A stretch of DNA of 64,000 bases from Myxocyprinus asiaticus (GCF_019703515.2 NC_059393.1:14867001-14931000), one strand, 5' to 3'. Positions 46,531 through 59,592 are shown, counted from the stretch's first letter. Made by a program: numbers and translations. Notes: generated by a model not told the origin, from the letters alone.

Positions 46531-49500
46531 ACTTAAACCACATTTCATACATATATATTTAACATTGAATACGTTTATTTATCGACTTTTCTCATCTGCC
46601 ATCTTGGAATTTTTTGTTTTCTAAACTTGCCACTTGTATTCTCACATTACACTATTTCCCAAAGATACATGCAATTTTGTTTTAATCTTATAAGGCAGCA
46701 TAATTAAGTTGCCTACCTTTTGGATCAGCCTTCGCGTCAGAAGTGCGCCTTTGATCCCTTAAAATGCTGCATTTGTAGACAGCTCACTAGGTTTTGGAAT
46801 AGAGCTTCTCACACCGACACTTTATTTCACCTTCTCTCGATCTATCTGATGGATGTTCAGATTATTAATTTTAATTAAGCAGGCCGTGGTGCTAGTTAAC
46901 GGAAGGTAAGTGGCTTCTGTGGCCTGTCTAACCTTGGTCCTTCTGCCAAACCCATTAACGACACACTGTAAATTAAAAAGTAATTAGCTTGGATATTGGA
47001 ATGGGAGCCCTGGGCCTCAAACCCCCAACTTGATGTCTGGTCAAACCGAGGAGGATATTATAAATAGGGGTGGATGTTGGAATGGTTGGAAGAGGTAGGA
47101 AGAGGATGCAAAACTTGCCTAACAATCAATTATACTTTAGGACACTTGCCAAGACCATTTACTTATGTCTTAATTTAGTCTTCTCTGGTTTTCTGGCTTA
47201 TGATCTGCTATTTACTGTAAATAAATCTGCAGGTATATTGCAATCACCCACATACCCATCCCACAGTGGAAGATTTATTATACATTAAAAGGTGTAAAAA
47301 GGGTCTGCTGGTCAAAGAGATGTTTTGCTGATGGTGTAAATGACTAACTAACATATAGGGAAAAGCCAGATCTTCTTTTCTTTCCAAAGGTCCATTAAGT
47401 AGGGATGGGAATCTGAATCTGGTTTCTTAACAATTCCATTAATGGTTAACTTAGCCATTTTGAGGAAGACATTTGTAAATAAGAATTTGGAAAGAAGTTA
47501 TTCCTATTGCATTTAATGCCCTGTTCAGGACTGGTCCCATGTAATGTTTCGTGCTGTAGATTCAGTTGTGGCGCAGGAGACACATTGAGTATTTTAACAG
47601 AGTCTTCCATCCGCATTGCTAAGAATGCATGTTTGAGAACCATTAACAACACCATAAATAAAAAATGGAGCCAGTTCTGAATAAGAACTGGTCCTCAGTT
47701 CCCAACCTTATCTCTAAGAAACAATGACCCTTACAATGTTTCTTACAAATGCTCCCAATTTGATGACCTGGCAGCCAAGAACAATCTTCAAGGGAACAAG
47801 ATAAACCTCCTGAGATGGGTAAAAAAAAAGACCAAGAAGCCTTCACTGGCAATTTTCAGGCTGGCGTATGTCAGAGCCCCACATCCAAATGGTCCATCCC
47901 AGTAGTAGACAAGCAGTGCCTTTGCAGAGGAGATTTATGCCTCATAAAGCCTCATTGATTTTTGCCATTGTAGGGGTATGTATTCGCATTGACTATGACA
48001 CTTAGCTGTCTTTGGACTTCCCCATGAGTGGCCGGTCTTAGCGCTCCCTAGGTGCCCATTGGACTTCCTTGGGTCCCTTATTGCCTTCCTCTTGGTGATC
48101 ATGTCGGAGATGGAAAGTGTGCTTAGGTCAGGCCCAATAGTTGCACATCATCTGAAATGAACAGCTCAGAGTAGCACCCCAGGAGCAATCCAACACCGTT
48201 GTGACTTTAATGGTTACAAGGGATTTCTTTCCAACCCTAGACCAATCCTAGTGTGCCCTGCTTTGATAGACTTTATCTGCTTCTGAATCTGGAAAATGCT
48301 GCCTTCACAGCAAGTAGGAAAGCGTCAAGGCATGTCCATATACAACATTTGTGTTGCATCTTGTTTACTAAGAGGGTCGATTTTTGAAGGCAGCATAGAT
48401 GTATCCTTCGCTGCCTTAGATATCATGAAATCCTGTGTTTGGGGTTTGGTGATTGGTGGACATGGTCTGAAGGAGCGGTTGAATGCAGCTAATTAGTGCC
48501 TAAATGTCAAATCTTTAATTTCTTCTCAACCTAAGACTTTAGTTGTGAAAACTAAGCACTGTAGTAACTAAATATTTTGCTTGGTTATCTCTTAAGCTTA
48601 TTTGTATTTGTTTAGATCATTAGACATGATGTTACAGTGCCTTGGAAGTCATTTTGAAACCAGTTTCCTAACAAGGTACCTTCATACACAAAACACTGCC
48701 TATAAAAATCATGACTGAACGCAAAGTGAGGCAGCCAGTTAGCTGCCTTTCAGACCCAGTTTTTCTATTGCTTTTGGCAGTACTCGCTATCTATACATGC
48801 TAATGCTAGTTTTTCTTCATGGGCACGTCCTCCACTCCCTAGGGTGTTTGAAGATCCATGTATAAGGACTTAATTATGTTTCTTTCTATATTGGCGAGGT
48901 GGCACCCGGATGGACACTGGTTGTTCCCTTGGGTTGTAGGCTGTTGGGACCCTTGGTGACTTCAGTTCTAATTACTCTCGTAATCTCATTAATTGGATGA
49001 AAGGTCGCCATACCTGTTCAAAGAAATACAAAGGAAGAGACCTTCCATACCTCAAGGAACCTTTGCCACAAGGGCTTTCTTTTCAATGGTTATTAAGTCT
49101 ACAGAGCTAATGTGATTAAATCGTCCTTCTCAGTGCTTTTGTTAATCATTTTAATCTGCATGTGGTCGTGGATTAGAATAAATCTTATGGTTTGGTCACT
49201 TGATTGACATGCTGTTAATTTAAATTAATATTGTGACGGGTTATCATTAAAAGAACAGTGCATTGCCGATGAAAGGTTGCAACCTTGAATTTATGAGGAC
49301 GCCTTAAGTGGTTGTAACCATTGTCAGCAGCATGCAATTATCCACATGAAAATACATCTCACGCTTTATCTGGACTGTATTGCAGTGGGCATTAAAAGTG
49401 TACTGGCCAAAATGTTTCTATTTTGCATTTTTATAATTTAATACAGTTTTTTGATTAATTACAAATTAGATTAGCAGTGAAAAGTTAGTGAACAGTTAAA

Positions 49501-49766
49501 CGTGAAACATTAATGTGAATTTCTGAATTTCTTAGTATTTGGTACTGTATGTCCCCCATTGGGTTTAATGAGAATATTCACTCAAACTGGCATGGACTTC
49601 CCAAGTTTGTGCAAAACATGATGATCTGTATTATCCAGCATGATTTAACTAGCGAAAACAATCTGACATTTTTTACAAAAGAGTTAACATGGTCACAATC
49701 ACAATTTTGCTTATTCCATTAGAAATGTAGAAATAGTGCAGAATTTTAAATTTGTCTTTAATTTTA

Positions 49767-49769
<3 letters not shown>
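46531..49769. other. Mostly unique intronic sequence
   Basis: No gene is supported. 47400-47705 begins gtagggatgggaatctgaat and ends cagttcccaacctta, possibly a worn hAT-like element. TAATTA-rich candidate regulatory blocks lie at 46840-46990 and 49090-49260 (see findings). Confidence 0.45.

Positions 49770-49801
<32 letters not shown>
49770..49801. repeat. Poly-T tract
   Basis: 32 consecutive T. Confidence 0.95.
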
Positions 49802-49806
<5 letters not shown>

Positions 49807-50937
49807 CCTAAAATTGTCTGTTTATTTGCTGGTGTAAATTCGATTTTGAATCCCAGAATATGGTTTGTTGGGTTAATGATAATGCGAAGGCTGTTTTGTT
49901 GAAGAATTTTGAAGTCTTCTGCCTTCAGTAATTGTGTCCGTGCTGGGCAGGCAGAAGAGGGGGAAAGAATTTGGAAACAGAAATTAAAGTGTGTTTGATT
50001 GACAACTCCCTCAGTACCAGCCGTGACTTTTTTATATTAGTCCTCATCTCCAGATAACAGCATGTTTGCCTTATTGAAACTTTTTCTATCCTTGCTCGGT
50101 TATGCAGCATTTGTCATTAGAAAGAGCTTTAGGGACAGATTGTACACTCACATACACTCTTCCTCTTTCTCTCCATCCCTCTCTCGCTCTCCCCTGGTAT
50201 CTCCGATATGAAACAGATTGATTTTGCTTTACAGGCAGTCCTGATGACTGGCACAGGCTGGATATAAAGGTGGCTGCTATTGCTTTTTGAAACGCTGTTC
50301 AATACCTCTCAGAGGCATTTCAGCCCTAACATAGGATAAATTAGTTTTAGTTCACTTTGATCCACCCCCTTCAAACAAACAGCCCACCCCCTTATGCAGA
50401 CACCCCCAACACTAACCTTCTTGTCTTTTTTTTATCTTTTATTTCGTTTCTGCTGCTCAATTCAGAGTGGAAATCATTCCAATGACAGGTCTCATCTCTT
50501 AATTTTACCATCCTAGCCAAGATTAAGGTAAAATTATAATCACTCCCCATAAGCCTGTCATTCCGATATATATTGATTTTCCTGAAAAGTGGTCCCCAGA
50601 AAGGCATCAACTTAGGGGGTGAGAATGAGCAGGGAACTTGCGATGCAAAATGTTATCAGTATTTGTGTCAAGGTACGGTAATATTGAATTTTTTTATATT
50701 TAGTGTATTGCGATTCAAAACTGGGATTTATTGCAATCTTTTACTCACTTGTTTCTCATTCATTTTAATTGGACTTCGGTGCTTTGTGTTAGAAGTTCTA
50801 AACATCCTGTTTTACTTCATTGTGGAGCTATAACAGTAGTGTAAAGCATAGTTGCGTTGGTGTCAATAAAAAAAAAAAAAAAACTTGATTAAATAGCGTA
50901 CCAGTGTGTTTAGATTTACACGAAAACCCTTGCATTC

Positions 50938-51178
50938 TAGCCAACATAGTCTCTTGAAAACTCATAATAAATCGTACAAGATGGCGATTATAACATATCG
51001 TACAACTCGTATTTTATGAAAAGGTACGATTCTCATGGTTAAGTTTAGGGGTTGGGTTAGGGGTTTCACCTTGGAAAAAATGTCGACAAATTGTTGTTTG
51101 GTGAAACTTGTACGTTATTTTGCAATTTCGCAACCTCGTGCGAACTATTGTGACACATCATGAGACAGGGTTGGTTTA
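50938..51178. mobile_element. Miniature element (CAACMYWGTCTCWTGA ends)
   Basis: The left end agccaacatagtctcttga and the inverted right end aaccaaccctgtctcatga pair. The interior has cgtacaa/ttgtacg words and ttaggggttgggttagggg. It is a common cyprinid type (from memory). Confidence 0.65.
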
Positions 51179-51338
51179 GCTGTTTCAAGGATCTTTAAGT
51201 AAAGTGCATCCTTACTAATTCAACAAATTAAACATATATTCAAAGCTAGTTCTGAGTTTTTCGTTGAACAAAAACAACTGAGCATTCGTTGGAAATAAGC
51301 CAGTCTACACTTGCTCGGTGTGGTCGGCATTTTTTTTA

Positions 51339-51674
51339 TTAAAGGAATAGTACATAAATATGGAAATCCTGTCATAATTTCATTCTTTTTAGCATGAAAC
51401 AACACAAATTCTTGTGTGAACACGTTTCAGAAGACTTTGAATATGATGCACAAGTCACATGGACAACTTTTATGAGACTTTTGGGTCCTTTTTAAGCTTT
51501 AAATTGAATCACTAAACTATCAGCTGCTATTACGTTGAAAAGACAGACTGATATATTTATAAAAATATATTTTTGAGATGGTCCATATAAGTAAGAAAGT
51601 CATATGAGTTTGGAACGACATGAGGTTGAGTAAATTATGACAGACTTACATTTTTGGGTGAACTGTTCCTTTAA
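51339..51674. mobile_element. Complete copy of the TTTAAAGGGATAGTTCACCC family
   Basis: Left ttaaaggaatagtacataaa ... tcctgtcataatt; right tgacagacttacatttttgg, then gtgaactgttcctttaa. TTAA is at both ends. It is 336 bp. Confidence 0.75.
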
Positions 51675-52018
51675 TAGACTGGACTAGACAACTGCAATGC
51701 TCTTCTGGTAGGACTTCCTGCATGTACAGACAAACCTCTGCAAATGATCCAGAACCCGGTGGCACGTATGGTTTTCAACGAGCCCAATCGAACTGCACTG
51801 GCTGCCAATGGTTGCTCATGTCAAGTTCAAATTCTGACTCCAGTCTTTCACCACTCTTACCATCCTCCCTTCTTGTACTTCTCTGAGCAATTTGAAGCTT
51901 TGTATAGCAACATTTCTCTTGTTATTGCCTCCTTCGGATGTATATCTTTTGCTGTATTCCTCACTTGTAAGTTGCTTTGGAAGAAATCGCCTGCTAAGTG
52001 AATAAATGTAAATGTAAT
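51675..52018 (+). mobile_element. 3' end of an L2-clade LINE
   Basis: It begins at the family phrase actggactagacaactgcaa (LDYCNALLVGLPA in translation). It continues through KPLQMIQNPVARMVF, the C-terminal end of L2 ORF2. It ends in gtaagttgctttggaagaaa, then cgcctgctaagtgaataaatg and taaatgtaa, the L2 3' tail also used by fish SINEs. The reverse-transcriptase core is absent (5' truncation) and the reading frame is worn. Confidence 0.8.
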
Positions 52019-52878
52019 ATGACGGTATTGAATCGTTGCGTTAGAGTATCAAGTTTTGTGAGGTAAAACATTGCAGTACATTAAAGTACCCCCTCCACCA
52101 CTAGCGTCAACAGGGAAACTGCTGTCCCTCGACTAGCACGCCATGTATCTGGGAACCCAACTTTTATCAAATCTGTCCTTCTTTGAAAATGTGCTCTCCA
52201 ACACACATAATAAAATCACACAAGTTCAACCTCTCAACTAAAATGGAACAGGTCAGTTTTCCCCTCAGTGCCTTGACTAACAGCTAGGTTGCACTCATGG
52301 TTGAGATTTAGTCGCACTTCACCGTGCTTTATCTCCAGTCTAAAGCATAGTCGGCAGAATTGCTTGAATTTGTGGGGATGTGACAGTCAGGGGTAGATGT
52401 GCAGTGTACAATTGAGTGGGGTGAGAACCCATATATTTTCTGCTGGGATAATGAGTTTATTGGTTGAAGACCTCTTACAACATGCACGTGCATGGACGCT
52501 AGTGCTAGCATCTTGCTTCAAGCAGAACTTGCCGTAATAAGCTTGTAACAAGCCAAAAAGGATGAGTATGGCAGAGGTAATTGTAGCTTTTCTTTGGGTG
52601 AGGGGAAAAAACTCTTTTCAATTAGGCTTGGCTGGTCCGAATGCAGGGAAAAGATATGCTAATCCTCTTCACGCAGGCATAGGTTGAGTCGCATGTTTAA
52701 AAAACTCATTCACCAAGCTGTGTGTGCTCTCTGAGTCATCCATACACCTCGACAAAGAGGAAAGCTCTGCTTGAAGATATATTCACATAGATGATGCCAT
52801 GAAATGTCATTTCTAACAGAGGATCAAAGCTAGAAGTAGCACTAGCAAAGAAGCTGCATTTGTGAGAGTAGAAATTTA
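52019..52878. other. Unique intronic sequence
   Basis: Nothing recognised. Confidence 0.4.
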
Positions 52879-53841
52879 TTTAAAGGAACAGCTCACCCAA
52901 AAATAGTTTGTAATTATTTACTCACCTTCATATCATTTCAAATCCATATACTGTTGTTATTATTATTATTTTGTTCCATGAAACAAAAAAATTAGAATTG
53001 TTTGGAGAAACTTCTTGCTTAATAACTGGACAATGACACTTAATATTGTGCCTGTCTGTTAATCACTAGAAAAAGATAAAAACAACAGCATCATAAAAGC
53101 AGTCTGTGCAACTCATGTACTATATTTAAGTTTTTTTTAAGCCAAACAATAGTTTTGTGTGAGGAACAGACAGAAATTTAAGTCACTATTCACTGATAAT
53201 CTTCCCCTATAGTGAGCTGTTAACTGGAGAACCGCTTTTAATTGAGTCAGTGAGTTGAACTCAACTAAACGAATAAATTATTCAACAGTAAATGAATAAT
53301 TGCTTTTAACAGGTTCCTTTTCAATGAACCAATTGATTCTGTTTGCAAATCGAACTAAAAGATTAATTCACTATTCGGAGTTCATCTCACTGACTCACTG
53401 ATCCAGGCGCAACATTTCTCGCAGTCAAAAGATTACAGATTATCAATATTTAATTACTTAAATTTCTGTCAGTTCTTTACACAAAGCTATAGTATGGTTT
53501 CAGAAGACTAGTAATAAAGCACACAAAATGTATGGACTACTTTCATGGTGCCTTTTTTGTCTTTTTTTTTTTTTTTTTTTTTAGGTAAACAGCACTGCAA
53601 AAAATTGTCATCTTGCTTCTCAAATAAATGTATCTTCTTTGAATTTTTTTACTGGAAAACAATACAAAAATACTTAGTAAGAATTTTTTGTTGTTATTGT
53701 TGTGTGTGGAAAAGACCTGCATGATGATTCTTCAAAATATCTATTTTTTTGTTCTACAGTAGAAAGAAAGTCCTCGGGGTTTGTAATGACATGAGGGTGA
53801 GTAAATAATGAATGTCATTTTGGGACAAACTACTCCTTTAA
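52879..53841. mobile_element. Long copy of the TTTAAAGGGATAGTTCACCC family
   Basis: Left tttaaaggaacagctcaccc, then aatagtttgtaattatttac; right gacatgagggtgagtaaata, then tttgggacaaactactccttta. It is 963 bp, non-coding. It includes a poly-T tract at about 53562-53582. Confidence 0.7.
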
Positions 53842-54589
53842 GGTAAATTGTACTTTAAAAACTGTTGCAACATTTTGGCATTCATTAACATTTTAACCTC
53901 ATGTTCCACCACAAGTTCCTAACAAGCTCGCCAGCTCCCAGACAGCGAATGGCAATTGAAGCAACATCTTTCAACCACTGATTCGCTCGTCATTCTCAAC
54001 TCCGACATGCACGTAATCACACGCGCAGCGGTCGGGACTTCATTTCAGCCCATCTGTGTGAGCGGACCACCAAAGGTTACTGTTGAACACAAGAAGTAAA
54101 GGTCAGAAATCATGTTTAGTTTTCCTCCAGCTGCGAGGTAATTCCAGCCAGCAGATTGTGTCCCCGCCGAGGCAAGGCAGAGGAGCCTGGTGCAGAAGGG
54201 CGAGCAGGCACAAGGTTATCCAGTCAGTACTGCCGCCAAAGCCCCTCTGCTGTCACCCCTAATAAGAACCGCTCCCTTATCACTGCTACAATCACCTTGA
54301 GAAACAAACTCTTCTGGCTCTTCTGGCAAGAACAAAGGCGGTGGGGTCCAGCCTGCCATTCACATAATGGTCTATCTGCTTGTATCAAGCTTGAAGACTG
54401 AGTATGGGGTTGATGAAACTCGTTTTCTTCTATCTAAAGAGGTTGGAAAATAAATGTCAGGTTGAATAGCTTAGATGTTGTTATTTACGGTTTTGTTCTT
54501 TTTCCAAGAGCCTTGCTACTGGAAACTGTACACTGAAACTATGTAGTAAAGCGTTATTCAATCTGAATGTGTTTTTGCGTCAATCTGTG
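53842..54589. other. Unique intronic sequence
   Basis: Nothing recognised; the frame at 54156-54401 has no domain. Confidence 0.4.
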
Positions 54590-54784
54590 CTGGTTTTAAT
54601 AGTTTTCCTATGTAAACACTATGTTTTACCACTTTGCCGCATTTTGCTGTTTTTTTCCACGTTTCGCTTAGGATCATTGCATTTTTTAGACGGCATGTCA
54701 AGTTAAAAACGACTTCAGCTGTTAAAAATGTGTCTCAAGATTTTTGTGTGTGTGCAAGTACACGTTTGGTGTGAACACCTAACT
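54590..54784 (+). repeat. Dispersed repeat with gacagcatgtc core
   Basis: Contains ttttttagacggcatgtcaa, then gttaaaaacgac, then ctgttaaaaatgtgtctcaa, and ends ggtgtgaacacctaa. Confidence 0.65.
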
Positions 54785-55011
54785 TTGCCCTACTAAAAAG
54801 ACCAGCATTTGTTGTGGGTGCTGATGTTCCTAAGCGATTGCAAAAATAAGGACGATCACCCCCTTCTTCTTCCATTGGTCAGAAAAAAGATAGTCCCACC
54901 CCAAACTCACACCATTGTTTGAGCACATTTTTTTGTCGGGACGCTCAAACAAACATTGCAATGGTTTGATAGCACCACAGTTTTACACTCAACCTACGAA
55001 TTGCTTACTTC

Positions 55012-55060
55012 TCAGCCTGATCTCATGAACATTACGTGACCATGGCAACATTTTTGCAAA
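55012..55060. repeat. End of a CAACCTGATCTCATGAA-type miniature element
   Basis: cagcctgatctcatgaacat then tacgtgaccatggcaac is a recurrent fish repeat end; its partner was not defined. Confidence 0.5.
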
Positions 55061-55129
55061 ACAAAATGACATGCTTCATTTCGTGATTCATACGTTTGGC
55101 TGCAGTTTCCCAATTAAATGTCCTGCGGA

Positions 55130-55460
55130 GGGCGCCACAGCTGAGTGAAATGGTGTTGTAATCAGACGAGGGTTAAAATGTAACTCCCTAACCTAAAACT
55201 TTTACCTAAATCTAAACATTAGTGTCCTAAAACCAAATGAAAGGTAAACAAACAGACCCTAAACCATCACCTAAACCTAACCGATAGTGTTAAAAAAGCA
55301 AATGTGACTTAAAAGAAAATGCGACATGAAAAGTACAGGCAACCATGTCATTTTGTGTCACTTCAATGACACTTTCATTTCATGTATCAGCTCACGTGCT
55401 TGACTGAGCTCAAACCGCGGCCTTTTGAGTCCAAAGGCCAACAGACTATCAGGTGAGCAC
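55130..55460. repeat. Possible composite repeat with cctaaacctaacc words and a tRNA-like end
   Basis: The phrases ccctaacctaaaac, accatcacctaaacctaacc and a tail agctcaaaccgcgg recall the blocks at 28080-28600 and 43690-44035. The family is not named. Confidence 0.45.
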
Positions 55461-56010
55461 TGCGGAAGCTGATCACAGTCTTTTTGTTTCAAAAAATGCA
55501 AATGAATATATATATATTTTTTTGTTTTGTATTGGAAAGACCAGCATTTCCATCCTGGTTTGGTGCTTGTGGACCAGGATAGCTTTGTTTACGAGCAAAA
55601 AAATAAAAAATAAAAATGCAGGTTTACCAGCATAGTCATTCTTAGAAAACTGGTTAATCAAGGAACTGTTGCAGGTTCAGCTAGTTTAGAAGCCCGGTGG
55701 GGACACCAGCACACCAGCATCCAAAACACAACATGGTGATCAGCAACTCTGTGCAAGCAACAGTGTATTATATCATTGCTGGATGCTCTTGCATGTATAC
55801 TCGTTTTTTTCTGGGCAGTTTTTGCCAAGTGTGCCCATGTGCTGGCTGATTACACGGGCTCTGGAGCATCTCTCGAAGTGTTCTGATTGGTCGAACAGGT
55901 CAAAAAGATTGGATCCAAATCACTGCAATCACCGGCCTGCTGCCTCTCTCAGTGCTAATGACAGTCCTTCATATGCAGCAATCTCATTAAAGCTATCATG
56001 CTCTCCGGTG

Positions 56011-56011
<1 letters not shown>

Positions 56012-56056
<45 letters not shown>
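56012..56056. repeat. (AC)n microsatellite
   Basis: About 22 AC units. Confidence 0.97.
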
Positions 56057-56060
<4 letters not shown>

Positions 56061-56346
56061 TGTTGCAGCTATCATTATGAGGACTCTCCATAGACATAAT
56101 GATTTTTATACTGTACAAACTATAGATTCTATCCCCTAACCCTAACCCTACCCCTAAACCTAACCCTCACAAAAAACTTTCTGCATTTTTACATTTTCAA
56201 TAAAACATCGTTACTATGTTTTTTTTTAAGTGATTTACATTATGGGGATACTAGAAATGTCCTCAAAAACCACATTTATAGCATAATACCCTTGTAATTA
56301 CCAGTTTGTAACCTAAAAAAATGTCCTCATAAACCACTTAAACCTG

Positions 56347-56348
<2 letters not shown>
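56057..56348. repeat. Repeat block lying between two (AC)n tracts
   Basis: Begins atgttgttgcagctatcatt, includes ccctaaccctaaccctaccc, and ends tgtcctcataaaccacttaa before the second (AC)n tract. This block next to (CA)n tracts recurs in fish genomes (from memory). Confidence 0.6.

Positions 56349-56398
<50 letters not shown>
56349..56398. repeat. (AC)n microsatellite
   Basis: About 25 AC units. Confidence 0.97.
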
Positions 56399-56399
<1 letters not shown>

Positions 56400-56637
56400 T
56401 CATTTACACACACATTACACACAGTCTCAATATGTCATATTCAGGACAGACAAGGACATATTTCATTTTACATGTCCAAGCATGCCACAAAAAACGGTCA
56501 GTTTCACCTTTTCACATGTGAAGTGTGATATACGTAGATTTGTGGACCCACTTTACTCATACAAATACACACACTAGGACAAAACTGCATATTTTCTAAG
56601 TTAAAATCTGTCTTAAGGAAGCCTTGTATAATAAGGA

Positions 56638-56938
56638 CAAAGTATACTGTGGTTTTCCTCGTGCAATTACGTCACAGTGCGGGTAATGCAAATTTTGTGA
56701 TAAACGCATGATACGCGACTGTCCATATGCAAACTAGTTTTTCAGGACATGTAGACTTTGTGTGTCATCAACTCATACGCCTGCCATTGACTGTGCTAAA
56801 AGAGTATTATAAATCAGTTTGCCTGCGGAGCACGCGTATGTATGGGCTCGCAGACAAAAGTGTATACTTCGAAAGGCTGAGCACTCGACCATGCGTAAGA
56901 CGGAACGGCATGTGGAAAATCAAAGTATTCCCGAGCCT
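56638..56938. mobile_element. Possible miniature element (AGTATACTGTGGTTTTCC ends)
   Basis: The left edge aaagtatactgtggttttcc and the inverted right edge cgggaatactttgattttcc pair. Inside are several tatgcg and cgcgtatg words. It is about 300 bp. Confidence 0.55.
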
Positions 56939-58108
56939 TTAGGGACACTTGTTTTTGCATTTAAAAAAACAGCTAGATAGAGCACAATAGAATGGAACAG
57001 AATGCAGGGGTCTTGAGTCACGTTTTTTAACTATTGTGACTATTTTTAACATGGCACAGCATCTTGAAGACACAACGCTCATGGTGGGACGCTCATAAAA
57101 CAGCACGAGGCGTGACGCAACAGTGTTAAAGGGGAGGAATTTAAAAACACAATGTTTCCATGAGGTTTTTACCGTGTAAGCTGCCTAAGAACTAAGGCAT
57201 GCGAGCTATTAAAATGCTAATTAAAGCGCTTCCAGTTCAAATATAAAAGCTTAAAGAATATATATAAATATGACAAAAAAATTTACTAGTTGGTCGTTGA
57301 ATGTTTAGTCATTCAGTTGAATGTATTTTTTTTATGTTTAGTCAACCATCGTGACCAATCCTGAACACACAATAAACAAGTTTATTAAGAAAATTTGAAA
57401 TGTTGTTTCTAAACCACACAATATAAACAACACAATAACTCGTGCACAAATAAAGACATGCACACAAGATCACACAGGGGTCAGGGTAGACAGTTGGAGT
57501 GTCTGAAGAGCCCAGATGGGGTGGCAAGTGCCTGGGCGCTATGCAGGGAGAGCAGCTCCTTTTAGCAGATGGGAGGAGATTACGACAGACTACATCCAGA
57601 ACTGTTTTGAGACCCAGCTCATCCTAACACACTGCCTGAGAGTCTTACATCACACACACACAGACACTTTTTGGCAGGCCTAAAAAATACCTCAGGGTTT
57701 TTCACTGGCGAGTGAGAAGACTTAGCCTGATGAATATTACATGTAAAATCCAAGGCTAGATTACGGCACAAGCATCCTCAGACATAGTGCAAGTCAGACT
57801 TCAGATTTACTAGGTGTGCTGGCTTTCTAAAACACACTTTTTTCTGTTTGCCTCAAGTATTTACTTTGAAATTGTTCATTATTTTCCCACTTCTTTCTCG
57901 CCCACTTTGGAATGATGTTATATGGCACACAAGGGCTGCACAGTTAATGAAATAAATAATTGAGATTACAATTAAATTGCAACAGATTGCAACAATTAAA
58001 TAATCGTGAAAAGTGTCTATTAGAGCATTCCATATAGGTCTACTCTTGTTGCATCAAAAAAAAAAAAAAAAAAAAATTTAATCCCTTTTATCGTGTATTA
58101 AAATATTT
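56939..58108. other. Mostly unique intronic sequence
   Basis: 56939-57140 resembles a worn copy of the gacagcatgtc-core family in inverted order. A poly-A run lies at 58056-58076. No gene. Confidence 0.4.
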
Positions 58109-59592
58109 GGTTACACTTTATATTAGGTGTCTTTAACTACAATATACTGTAGTAACATTAAAATACATACACTACAATATATTTATTGTGTAACTGCATG
58201 TTGTTCTGCAAAATTCTCACACGATTCACATTTGCTGCTACTGAGGTTGAAGTATGGATAGGTTTAGGGATAGGATAAGGGTAAGGGTTATGGTTTAGGG
58301 TAAAGTTTGGGGTTAAGGTTATGGTTTAGGGTAAAGGTTGTGGTTAAGGTTAGGGTTATGGTTTAGGGTAAAGGTTGGGGTTAAGGTTAGGATTATTGTT
58401 TAGGGAAAAGGTTGTGGTTAAGGTTATGGTTTAAGGTAAAGGTTGGGGTTAAGGTTAGGGTTATGGTTTAGGGGAAGGGGTGGGGTTAAGGTTAGGGTTA
58501 TGGTTTAGGGTAAAGTTTGGGGTTAAGGTTAGGATTATTGTTTAGGGAAAAGGTTGTGGTTAAGGTTATAGTTTAAGGTAAAGGTTGGGGTTAAGGTTAG
58601 GATTATTGTTTAGGGAAAAGGTTGTGGTTAAGGTTATGGTTTAAGGTAAAGGTTGGGGTTAAGGTTAAGGTTATGGTTTATGGTAAAGGTTGTGGTTAAG
58701 GTTAGGGTTATGGTTAAGGTAAGGTTTGGGGTTAGGGTTATGGTTTAGGGGAAGGGGTGGGGTTAAGGTTAGGGTTATGGTTTAGGGTAAAGTTTGTCGT
58801 TAGGGTTATGGTTTAGGGTAAAGGTTGGGGTTAAGGTTAGGATTATGGTTTAGGGTAAAGTTTGGGGTTAGGTTTATGGTTTAGGGTAATGGTTGGGGTT
58901 AAGGTTAAGGTTATGGTTTAGGGTAAAGGTTGTGGTTATGGTTTAGGGTAAAGTTTGGGGTTAGGTTTATGGTTTTGGATAATGGTTGGGGTTAAGGTTA
59001 GGGTTATTGTTTAGGGTTAAAGGTTGTGGTTAAGGTTAGGGTTATGGTTTAGGGTAAAGTTTGGGGTTAGGTTTATGGTTAAGGGTAATGGTTGGGGTTA
59101 AGGTTAGGGTTATGGTTTAGGGTAAAGTTTGGGGTTAGGTTTATGGTTTTGGGTAATGGTTGGGGTTAAGGTTAGGGTCATGGTTTAGGGTAAAGGTTGT
59201 GGTTAAGGTTAGGGTTATGGTTTAGGGTAAAGTTTGGGGTTAGGTTTATGGTTAAGGGTAATGGTTGGGGTTAAGGTTAGGGTTATGGTTTAGGGTAAAG
59301 TTTGGGGTTAGGTTTATGGTTTATGGTAAAGGTTGTGGTTAAGGTTAGGGTTATGGTTAAGGTAAGGTTTGGGGTTAGGTTTATGGTTTAGGGTAATGGT
59401 TGGGGTTAAGGTTAGGGTTATGGTTTAGGGTAAAGGTTTAGGTTAATGTTATGTTTTGGTTTAGGGGAAGTGGTGGGGTTAGAGGTTAGGTTAACAGTGT
59501 AACTACAGATGTAATAAAATGTACATACTTCAAATGTAAGTACATTATTAAGTGTGTAAATACAAAGCAGTTAAAGACACCTAATATAAAGT
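58109..59592. mobile_element. Terminal-inverted-repeat element with a telomere-like minisatellite core
   Basis: The left end ggttacactttatattaggt then gtctttaactac is matched by the inverted right end actttatattaggtgtcttt, then aactgc. About 110-140 bp of unique element sequence lies inside each end. Between them is the GGTTAGGG-word array at 58247-59490. It has no coding capacity. Confidence 0.8.
58247..59490 (+). repeat. GGTTAGGG-type minisatellite (telomere-like words)
   Basis: About 1.24 kb of imperfect units of some 30-40 bases made from ggttaaggttagggttatgg and tttagggtaaaggttgggg. The G-rich strand is the + strand. TTAGGG occurs often but never as a clean hexamer tandem, so it is not telomeric sequence. 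Confidence 0.92.

Noticed and set aside
58247..59490. Interstitial telomere or CRISPR-like array
   Set aside because: The units are irregular GGTTA/TTAGGG mixtures without clean hexamers or constant repeats with unique spacers, and they sit inside a transposon in vertebrate DNA.
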